NCBI RefSeq assembly: GCF_016587375.1
Contig: NZ_BNJG01000001.1
Span: forward strand, 3,416,001 to 3,480,000
DNA: 64,000 nucleotides
Reading direction: 5' to 3'
DNA from: Ktedonobacter robiniae
GTDB taxonomy: Bacteria; Chloroflexota; Ktedonobacteria; Ktedonobacterales; Ktedonobacteraceae
The notes under the pieces are model-generated. The model was not told where the DNA came from and ran no database searches. It saw only the letters and a program-made list of their open reading frames with translations. The position numbers were made by a program, and so were the translations under genes. Each line of letters starts with the position of its first letter. Position 1 is the first letter of the stretch. Shown piece by piece: positions 57,976 to 64,000 of this stretch.

Positions 57976-58116
57976 ACTCGAACTATTCAAAGTAACTACA
58001 AAGAGCTGATGACAAAATTTAAGCCGCAAATTCTAAACCAAACAAAGTTACTAATTACTAAACTTTTGAGAGCAAAACTGAGAGCAAAACCGCTCAACAC
58101 ACATCATAAAAGGTAG

Positions 58117-58381
58117 ACAAGAATGGACAAAAATATCCTACTCTCAAGCTCAAAAAGGTCATGAATAGGACACCTAAGCTAGTTCAAAAAAACATGCAAA
58201 GGAGTTCAACTCTCCCCATTTACACCACTAGAAGGCTCGAAGTAGCAATAGATAAACCAGCTTCTAGCCTTCTTATACGTATCAATGGCAAGCTGTGCTT
58301 GAAAAGGCAATTTCTATAACCAAATCAGAGCACCAATAATACGTGAAAAAGATGCCGTAGCCTAAGGCCTTGGTAAAGCTT
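58117..58381. other. Gap between the TPR gene and the IS3 element
   Basis: No gene supported. Contains the target site of IS3 (CTT at 58379-58381). Confidence 0.4.
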
Positions 58382-58468
58382 TGGACTGCACCCATTTTCC
58401 CGGACAGTGATCGAAGTCAACTTCGCGAAAATATCGTACACTGAGAAAGACGCGAAGGAGAAGAAACG

Positions 58469-58768
58469 ATGCACAAGCGACAACACAGCCGAGAATTTAA
58501 ACTGGATGTCGTCCGTCAGGTGAGTACCGGCCAGAAGCGACCAGCCCAAGTCTGCCGCGAATATGGACTGGCTGCAAGTGTTCTCTCGCGGTGGCGCAAG
58601 GAGTATCAGGAGCGCGGAGAGTTGGCCTTTTTGTCCACCGAGTCAGGACCGGCCACTGAAGCCTCACGGGTAGCCGAATTAGAGCGTTTTTGTGGACAAT
58701 TGGCGTTGGAGAATCAGGTGTTAAAAAAAGCCTTGCAGAGCAGAGGGTTGGGGAGCGTCACGCCATGA
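58469..58768 (+). CDS. IS3-family transposase OrfA
   Basis: A 99-residue HTH_Tnp_1 protein: HSREFKLDVVRQVSTGQKRP and AQVCREYGLAASVLSRWRKE form the helix-turn-helix, followed by a leucine-zipper-like helix. A run of seven A (58723-58729) lies where a -1 slip would join it to OrfB, giving the fused transposase. Its TGA overlaps the OrfB ATG (ATGA at 58765-58768). Confidence 0.93.
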   Translation: MHKRQHSREFKLDVVRQVSTGQKRPAQVCREYGLAASVLSRWRKEYQERGELAFLSTESGPATEASRVAELERFCGQLALENQVLKKALQSRGLGSVTP

Positions 58769-59622
58769 TCCAACAGGCTCATCAAGACCACCCGGAACTC
58801 TCGGTGCTACGGCTGTGTGAATGGTTCTCCGTGAGTCGCAGTTGGTACTATGAAGCCAAGCTCGAACAGGGAGATGAGAGAGAAACGGAGCTGCGCGATC
58901 ACATTGAGCGAATCATTTTGGAGTTTCCCGGCTATGGCTATCGTCGCGTCACTCGTGCTCTGGCACGAGCAGGTTGGAAGGTCAATCATAAACGCGTCTT
59001 GCGGATCATGCGGGAAGAATCCTTGTTGTGTCATCTGAAAAAACGATTTGTGGTTGCGACGACCGACTCGCGGCATAGGTTCCCGGTCTATCCCAATGTG
59101 TTAGCCGATCGGGTACTGACGGCACCCGATCAGGCGTGGGTGGCTGATCTCACGTACATCCGCCTGCGGGGAGCTTTTGTGTACCTGGCTTGTATCCTGG
59201 ATGCGTTCTCACGCCGGTGCGTGGGGTGGTTCCTCTCACGGGAGATGACGACTCAGTTGACCCTGGCCGCCTTGAACCAGGCCATTGCCGAACGCCACCC
59301 AGCTCCCGGCTTGATCCATCACAGCGATCGTGGCGTCCAATATGCGAGTCACGACTATGTGGAGCAGTTACAGGCGATTGGCGCGCACATCAGTATGTCG
59401 GCCGTGGGGAATCCGTACGACAATGCCAAAGCCGAAAGTTTCTTTAAGACGTTAAAAATGGAGGAAGTGTATCTCAAAGAGTACGAGTCATTTGCCGATG
59501 CAGAAGCCAATTTACAGGAATTCATCGAGCAGGTGTACAATACCAAGCGCTTGCATTCTAGCTTGGGGTATCTTCCGCCTGCTGAGTTTGAGGAAGCCTA
59601 TGCCTCTGTGGCCAGAAGTTGA
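58765..59622 (+). CDS. IS3-family transposase OrfB (DDE integrase)
   Basis: An rve-type integrase with the DDE triad: WVADLTYIRL (Asp), HHSDRGVQYAS (Asp) and GNPYDNAKAESFFKTLKMEE (Glu), plus the HTH_21 region (GYGYRRVTRALARAGW). Alone it could begin at ATG 58765 (285 residues); the fused OrfAB would enter this frame from 58690 onward by -1 frameshifting. Frame is intact, so the element is probably active. Confidence 0.93.
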   Translation: MIQQAHQDHPELSVLRLCEWFSVSRSWYYEAKLEQGDERETELRDHIERIILEFPGYGYRRVTRALARAGWKVNHKRVLRIMREESLLCHLKKRFVVATTDSRHRFPVYPNVLADRVLTAPDQAWVADLTYIRLRGAFVYLACILDAFSRRCVGWFLSREMTTQLTLAALNQAIAERHPAPGLIHHSDRGVQYASHDYVEQLQAIGAHISMSAVGNPYDNAKAESFFKTLKMEEVYLKEYESFADAEANLQEFIEQVYNTKRLHSSLGYLPPAEFEEAYASVARS

Positions 59623-59739
59623 CTTCCTCGTGTGTCCGGCAAAAGGGGTTCACTCCACTTTTCTATCTTGACTATAATGATTAAAGAGGGATAGGACATC
59701 ACAAATATTGACGTTCTGCAATCTATGAGAAGGGCCGCG

Positions 59740-60030
59740 ATGACACCAGAATGCTACCAGAAGCTTGAAACGTTGCGTCTCTCTGTCGGGACAATCAAAG
59801 CAGCACTAGAAACGGCAGAAGTGCAAAAGACAAAGGCTGACCATATCAAATTCATGAACATAGTCCGAAAGGAACTCAAGGCACTATGTCATATAATAGA
59901 GTACATCGGAGCTGATTTGAACGCTCAAGCAACGGAAAAAACGAGTATTGAGGAACCGAAAAGAGAAGCAGCGCCGCCATCGTCATTTTGGTCAGCTATA
60001 TTCAAGAGTCTCTTCAGGTCGCTCTCATAG
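59740..60030 (+). CDS. Small hypothetical protein
   Basis: A 96-residue protein from ATG 59740 with GAAGGG six bases upstream (an in-frame ATG at 59725 lacks one). Mostly helical and charged (ALETAEVQKTKADHIKFMNI, VRKELKALCHIIEYIGADL) with an amphipathic tail SFWSAIFKSLFRSLS that could touch membranes. No family recognised. It is followed by the third dispersed repeat copy. Confidence 0.5.
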   Translation: MTPECYQKLETLRLSVGTIKAALETAEVQKTKADHIKFMNIVRKELKALCHIIEYIGADLNAQATEKTSIEEPKREAAPPSSFWSAIFKSLFRSLS

Positions 60031-60059
60031 CTCTAGTTGAAAAAATCGAACCATCATCT

Positions 60060-60215
60060 TAGTACAACAAGTACAGCGTTTAGTACAGCCACACCGACCA
60101 ACAGATAAAAGAAACTACCAATACCCACAGACGATAGGCCAAGATTTTAAGCGTTCAGAAAACGACAACAAATACCCACAAATAAACCGACTAGAATCTC
60201 TCCATCGGCACCAAT
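60060..60215 (+). repeat. Dispersed ~150-bp repeat, copy 3
   Basis: Shares AGTACAGCGTTTAGTACAGC, GATTTTAAGCG, TACCCACAAATAAACCGA, CCATCGGCACCAATGGCAAG with copies at 53.1 and (in part) 8.1 kb. It lies 130 bp before the third attachment relic. Confidence 0.65.
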
Positions 60216-60342
60216 GGCAAGCTATAAAAAGTCATTCTCCCCCAGAGGTGGTAAGAGGCAGTTTTGATATCCCCCAAATTAATTAATGTGTTTTCTCTCG
60301 TGTATGTTATAATTCTACAAGAACGTATATCTACTATAAAGT

Positions 60343-60396
60343 AGCAGCCTGTCACGCAGTGTTGTTGTAAATAAAGAGAATCCCGTCGGTTCCGCT
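60343..60396 (+). other. tRNA-Asp-like attachment site relic (copy 3)
   Basis: CCTGTCACGCAG, an 18-nt linker and GAATCCCGTCGGTTCCGC, matching the hybrid at 9277-9330 and carrying the tRNA-Asp 3' sequence. It precedes a serine-integrase fragment, as in the other two places. Confidence 0.75.
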
Positions 60397-60408
60397 GTTG
60401 GACCCAAG

Positions 60409-60444
60409 AAAAGCACCAGAGTCTTGATTGACTCTGGTGCTTTT
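60409..60444. terminator. Bidirectional terminator between attachment site and integrase relic
   Basis: A perfect 15-bp stem (60409-60423 with 60430-60444), loop TTGATT, with TTTT at the 3' end on both strands. On the minus strand it ends the integrase transcript. Confidence 0.85.
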
Positions 60445-60456
60445 GTGTTTCCGCCA

Positions 60457-60963
60457 CTATCGGAGTACAATAAGTGTTCCGGTGGTTTCTTCGTGTTCTA
60501 TGACTCCCTCTAGCATTCTCAAAACCGGTAAAAATGCGGGCCGTGGTATTATGGCTGCAATGTGTTGATGTTCCACATCATAACCGAGACCTCCTGGCTC
60601 TAAAATGTGCATAACTATATCCCGGCGCTCTTCTGCCGTCGCGACGTTCCACAAGGCGGCCATTCCTGGTAGCCGCTCCCCTGCTTCTATGACCTCTTCT
60701 AAGCGTATTCCGTTCGTCTCTGGAACTTCTAAAGACCTCAATGCTAACTCGACGGCGGCCATTTCTGCCTCCATCTCTTCATCTTCGATGTAGCCCTCCC
60801 TATGCTGTTTGAGAATACGATCGCGCTTGAGGCGTAGGCGCTCCTTCTCTCGCTCCATTGCCTCCGAGTCAAAACCCGCTTGCTGTGCTGCCTGGACCAT
60901 TTGCTCGCGCACCATATCACGCCAGTAGAGGGGGAGTCGTAAGCGCTGTAATTCAGTAGACAT
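60457..60963 (-). pseudogene. C-terminal relic of a large serine integrase (copy 3, longest)
   Basis: 169 codons with REKERLRLKRDRILKQHREG (coiled-coil), EVIEAGERLPGMAALWNVAT, ILEPGGLGYDVEHQHIAAII and PRPAFLPVLRMLEGV, colinear with the relics at 7264 and 9331. A TAA blocks the frame upstream of about 60990 and the catalytic resolvase and zinc domains are absent. It is the best preserved of the three, and ends next to the third tRNA-Asp-like site. Confidence 0.78.
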
Positions 60964-61351
60964 CTCAACAACGAGGCGAAGCCATCTTACCCAGGATGGC
61001 TTCGCTTACGTTCATAACTCATCAGTCAGTTCAAATCAGGCTTCTACACCATTCTTTACTCCCCATAACATCGGATTTCCCTGGTTTTCCAACCAACCCA
61101 ACGCTCTCTTAAAGGCGATTAACCAGGAAACACGATGCTGATAACCTGCACTGCCCACCTGGGAGCAGCTCACCAGGACTTAACGTTGTATTTTTCGTCG
61201 GCGGGCCTAAAGGGCCCATATGGCCGCACCGGCAGCACAGAACTGCCGAGTGGTATGCCCACTTCACAGTTTCCATCAAAACTGGTCAATCTCATGGCGG
61301 CCCTCGCCACAGGCTTCAACGCAGGAATGATGACAAAAGCCGTTCTATCAG
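60964..61351. other. Intergenic region, no supported gene
   Basis: Frames here on both strands lack ribosome sites. A short GGGCCTAAAGGGCCC hairpin lies at about 61202-61216. Nothing else seen. Confidence 0.4.
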
Positions 61352-62023
61352 TCATTCCTCAAACGAAAGTAATCCCTGTTCCAGGGCAACCGCAACTGCG
61401 GCAGCGCGTGAGTCAACGCCGAGCTTCGCATAGATGGAGGCAAGGTGAGCGTTTACCGTTCGCTCAGTAACAACAAAGCGAACTGCAATCTCTTTACTCC
61501 GCTCTCCCCTGGCTACTGCTGCCAGAATATCTCGCTCGCGCGCTGTCAGGCTCAAGCGGTGCGATTTGGAAGCCACAGGTGGAGAGAGCGTTCGTTCTGC
61601 ACGAGTAAGAATCCTCTCCATCATTTCTGGCTGCATAAGCATTTCTCCACGCGCTGCCGCATGAATCGTATGCAGCACCACAGATAAATCCGCGTCCTTG
61701 AGAAGATAGCCTCGCGCCCCTGCACGTAGGCTGCTTATCATCAAGTCATCTTCATTGTAGGTCGTCAACATAATCACCGCGACTCGCGGCCATGCCGTAT
61801 GGAGACGTTTGAGGGCTTCCAGACCATCCATCTTGGGCATGCGCAGATCCATCAGCACCACATCGGGTTGTCGCTCTTCGACCAATTGCAATACGCTCTC
61901 ACCATCCACCGCTTCGCCCACCAGTTGAATGCCTTCTCCCATTTCAAGCATCATGCGTATGCCCAGACGCACGACAGGGTGATCATCGGCAATCACCACA
62001 TGTATCTCTCTACTCTCATTCAC
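61352..62023 (-). CDS. NarL/LuxR-family response regulator
   Basis: A 223-residue regulator. Receiver: DD at 13-14, phosphoacceptor D59 in VLMDLRMPKMDG, MLTTY and GYLLKD. LuxR HTH: LSLTARERDILAAVARGERS and TERTVNAHLASIYAKLGVDS. It overlaps the kinase gene by 8 bp and is co-translated. NarL-type regulators bind inverted or direct heptamers; a candidate target is the divergent ABC transporter at 63601. Confidence 0.95.
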   Translation of the reverse strand: MNESREIHVVIADDHPVVRLGIRMMLEMGEGIQLVGEAVDGESVLQLVEERQPDVVLMDLRMPKMDGLEALKRLHTAWPRVAVIMLTTYNEDDLMISSLRAGARGYLLKDADLSVVLHTIHAAARGEMLMQPEMMERILTRAERTLSPPVASKSHRLSLTARERDILAAVARGERSKEIAVRFVVTERTVNAHLASIYAKLGVDSRAAAVAVALEQGLLSFEE

Positions 62024-63341
62024 CTGCTACACCTTCTTCTTGCTTTATCCCCGGCAGCCTGAAACGTAACCTCGTCCCTTGTCCAGGCGAGCTGACAATC
62101 TCTATCGTGCCGTCGATCAGGCGGGCGCGTTCTCGTAACCCAAGCAGGCCATAATGCCCGGCATGTATCTGCACTCCCGCTGGGTCAAAGCCCTCTCCAT
62201 CATCTCGCACCTCAATAGTCAGCAGCGCATTCCTCTGCTCGCACTCAATCCAGACGTGAGATGCCCTGGCATGACGCTCGACGTTATTCAGCGCCTCGCT
62301 CACTATGCGCAAAATGTGCTCACGTGCTGATGCTGGAAGACACGCGAGGAGTTCGAGTGCATTGGCCGTACAAGTTATTCCAGTCTTACTCATAAAACGG
62401 CTCATTTCCTCTTGAAGAGCCCTCATCAGGTCATCAGAGGCAAGAAGCGTAGTGCGCAGGTCATCAATGGCCCGGCGCGCATTGGCCAGCATCTCACGTG
62501 ATATCTGTATCGCTTGCTGCATTACCTGCTGTGCGCGCTCATAACGGCGCATCCCTAGATGAGAATGCGCAACCTGAATCTGCATCATGACGCCCGCTAT
62601 GCCCTGTGCCAGGGTGTCGTGCAACTCACGCGCCAGGCGTTGGCGCTCGGCGATACGCGAGAGGTCCTCAATACGCCTGGTGGATACTTTTAACTGACTA
62701 TGCGCAGCCGCAAGTTGATCATGCGCCTCCATCAATTGTGCGTGAATACGCGTTTGCTGGACATACAACATCAAATAGCCAGCGACAAAGAGGATCAGGG
62801 CCATGTAATCAGATGTATTCCAGAGGTTAATCCATATAGCCGTCTGGCTCATCAGAGGCCATGAAGACTTCACATGATACCAGGGGGTAAGATTCAATGC
62901 GGCATATAGAAGGATAAGTAGAATATAGCTGCCTGCCACCCCAATGACAATGCGCGCTTGCCTGAGCATAATAATCGCACCAAGCGTCAAAGCGAGGTAG
63001 AGGTTAAGCATGATATTGACCTGATGAACAACCAGGCTCGCTCCAAGCACGAGCGCTCCCTGAAGCGGGAAGTAGAGCCAGTAGAGACGTCGTGTGATCC
63101 CTCCAGATACGCCTCTCCAGAGCAGCAAAGCATGGATTCCTATAAGGAGCAAAAACACACTGTTCTGTGAGAGGTCGTGCGTCATCAACTGGATAACCGG
63201 CTTTTGGCACACAGTCAACGATGTTCCGCCCCAGAAGGTGCTCTGAGCCGCGCTTACTCCCAGTAGCCCCCAGATGGCGACCAGGCCTACCCATAAGAGC
63301 AACAGCCAGCGTAGCATACGAAAGTGCTCAGTATCATTCAT
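62016..63341 (-). CDS. NarX/DesK-type sensor histidine kinase
   Basis: A 441-residue kinase with about six membrane spans in the first 195 residues (an integral sensor without a large outer domain), a coiled-coil (about 200-232), the HisKA_3 box RQRLARELHDTLAQGI with H241 and a C-terminal ATPase (EALNNVERHARA, DDGEGFDP, GHYGLLGLRERA). The layout matches DesK/LiaS-like kinases that sense the membrane. Overlaps its regulator by 8 bp. First gene of the pair; divergent from the ABC ATPase. Confidence 0.94.
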   Translation of the reverse strand: MNDTEHFRMLRWLLLLWVGLVAIWGLLGVSAAQSTFWGGTSLTVCQKPVIQLMTHDLSQNSVFLLLIGIHALLLWRGVSGGITRRLYWLYFPLQGALVLGASLVVHQVNIMLNLYLALTLGAIIMLRQARIVIGVAGSYILLILLYAALNLTPWYHVKSSWPLMSQTAIWINLWNTSDYMALILFVAGYLMLYVQQTRIHAQLMEAHDQLAAAHSQLKVSTRRIEDLSRIAERQRLARELHDTLAQGIAGVMMQIQVAHSHLGMRRYERAQQVMQQAIQISREMLANARRAIDDLRTTLLASDDLMRALQEEMSRFMSKTGITCTANALELLACLPASAREHILRIVSEALNNVERHARASHVWIECEQRNALLTIEVRDDGEGFDPAGVQIHAGHYGLLGLRERARLIDGTIEIVSSPGQGTRLRFRLPGIKQEEGVAGE

Positions 63342-63600
63342 CCCGCGATCCCTTTATCTGTGTGAAAGACGTTCTTTGACTTTTGCAGGTTCCTAGTATA
63401 GCACGCATGTCAGAAGAAGAGGGTGCATAATCTGACAGGGAATTTTAACATGGCAAAACCTACATTCAGGCTATATAAACTCACTGTCAGAACTGACGAT
63501 GTAATGCCACTCTAGCCTGGTTATACTGCGAACATGCTACAAGCCTACAAGAGCCACTGCGTATGATCGCAAGATTATGAGATCAAGGAAGGAGTGCATT

Positions 63601-64000
63601 TTGCAGCAAACACTCACACTAGAAACAACACAAACTAGCAATGCCGTCATCGTCGCAACGAATGTATGCAAAGAGTATAACACTGGCACGGTCAAGGTAC
63701 AGGCGCTTCAAGGGGTGAATCTCACTATTCACACTGGAGAAGTGGTCGCGATTATGGGGCCAAGCGGCTGCGGCAAGACGACCCTGCTCAACTGCCTCAG
63801 TAGCCTGGACACGATCAAATCAGGGACGATCAAAATAGCTGGACGAGATATCCAGTGCCTCTCAGACAGGCAATTGACTTCCCTTCGTGCTCGAGAAATG
63901 GGCTTTGTGTTCCAATCTTACAACCTGCTACCAGTATTAACTGCTGTCGAAAATGTTGAGCTTCCTCTGCTGGTCAGTGGTGAGCGGCCAAAGAAAGCCC
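63601..64000 (+). CDS. ABC transporter ATP-binding protein (cut by window edge)
   Basis: From TTG 63601 (GGAAGGAG six bases upstream) 133 codons are present. Walker A MGPSGCGKTT (about residues 54-63) and the Q-loop VFQSYNLLPVL are visible; the signature and Walker B lie outside. It belongs to the LolD/MacB-like group, whose permeases are usually adjacent. Divergent from a DesK/NarX-type two-component system with 259 bp between, an arrangement typical for sensed-export (LiaRS- or BceAB-like) units. Confidence 0.9.
   Translation, partial: MQQTLTLETTQTSNAVIVATNVCKEYNTGTVKVQALQGVNLTIHTGEVVAIMGPSGCGKTTLLNCLSSLDTIKSGTIKIAGRDIQCLSDRQLTSLRAREMGFVFQSYNLLPVLTAVENVELPLLVSGERPKKA

Larger units (their letters stand above)
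53403..58116 (+). pseudogene. NB-ARC/TPR (STAND, NLR-like) protein with membrane-spanning N-terminus, split by IS110
   Basis: Coding parts are 53403-55136 and 56935-58116. Residues 22-45 and 52-74 are hydrophobic spans. An NB-ARC ATPase follows: Walker A GLGGIGKT (147-154), Walker B LLILDNADD (221-229) and the GLPL-like LPLALDQAGAYI. Then come kinesin-light-chain-type 42-residue TPRs (EKVLGPEHPDTA, SLNNLAGLYKSQGKYELAEP): one before and eight plus a half after the IS. Removing 55137-56934 joins ...LAI to xREKVLGPEH in phase. STAND proteins of this form act in signalling and often in antiphage defence. As drawn it is interrupted. Confidence 0.88.
58382..59657 (+). mobile_element. Complete IS3-family element with 3-bp target duplication
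   Basis: Ends start TGGACTGCACCC and, in reverse, TGGAGTGAACCCC; the terminal repeats include TTTTxCCGGACA and GAAGTCAACTTC. CTT flanks both sides (58379-58381 and 59658-59660), a typical 3-bp IS3 duplication. Confidence 0.9.

Noticed and set aside
56863..58029. Long frames of 367-388 codons in other phases over the TPR repeats
   Set aside because: A 126-bp repeat without stops keeps several frames open; only the phase giving EKVLGPEHPDTA TPRs is meaningful.
9277..60396. Calling the whole interval a proven 51-kb integrative element
   Set aside because: Integrases are broken, no conjugation or replication genes were seen, and housekeeping genes lie inside; kept as a hypothesis only.
61135..61470. 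Plus-strand frame downstream of the NarL-type regulator
   Set aside because: Overlaps the regulator's 3' end in antisense, has no ribosome site and no motif.

Overview
The window looks like an accessory region of a large Ktedonobacteria-like (Chloroflexota) chromosome. This is an inference from the blend of actinobacterial-like and Chloroflexi-like genes, the NB-ARC/TPR protein, the dense and varied insertion sequences and the moderate GC content; there is no rRNA or marker gene to prove it. Roughly half the window is ordinary metabolism and signalling. The rest is mobile-element debris and broken genes.

Layout. 1-7 kb: a CocE-type hydrolase running off the left edge, a TnpB relic, an MBL-fold protein with rubredoxin-like cysteines, an RRM protein, a DinB/ClbS-like protein, a GYD-domain protein behind a structured leader, and an RhtA-like exporter. 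7.2-9.8 kb: tRNA-Asp(GTC) followed by two relics of a large serine integrase, each abutting tRNA-Asp 3' sequence, with a tandem-repeat membrane protein between them. 9.8-17.4 kb: decaying genes (hydrolase, two GNAT paralogues, a SnoaL fragment, a frameshifted LAL/LuxR regulator). 17.4-19.3 kb: a TnpB element. 19.3-22.9 kb: an intact molybdenum hydroxylase operon like paoABC. 23-28 kb: IS110 and DDE transposase relics, a lone CRISPR-repeat-like sequence and a HTH repeat-family protein. 28.4-34.7 kb: a two-component system, an ABC exporter and an HtrA-like protease. 35-41 kb: a second HTH repeat copy, a frameshifted glutamine amidotransferase, and argC-argJ-argB. 41.8-44.8 kb: an IS630 relic, a full-length TnpB element and a 5'-truncated CPBP protease. 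44.9-50.4 kb: a second OmpR-type two-component system divergent from an MMPL transporter and a b561-like membrane protein. 50.5-59.7 kb: an IS1182-type element, a truncated pentapeptide protein, a coiled-coil protein, and an NB-ARC/TPR protein split by an IS110 element, then an intact IS3 element with a 3-bp target duplication. 60-61 kb: a third tRNA-Asp/integrase junction. 61.3-64 kb: a NarL-type two-component system and a divergent ABC ATPase cut by the right edge.

Two patterns tie the window together. First, tRNA-Asp 3' sequence plus a serine-integrase C-terminus occurs three times in the same orientation (7.2, 9.3 and 60.35 kb), as expected for elements stacked in tandem at one attachment site; the middle interval would be about 51 kb. 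Second, both OmpR-type two-component systems lie next to a transport gene whose upstream region holds three 11-bp direct repeats, the usual shape of a PhoB/OmpR-family operator.
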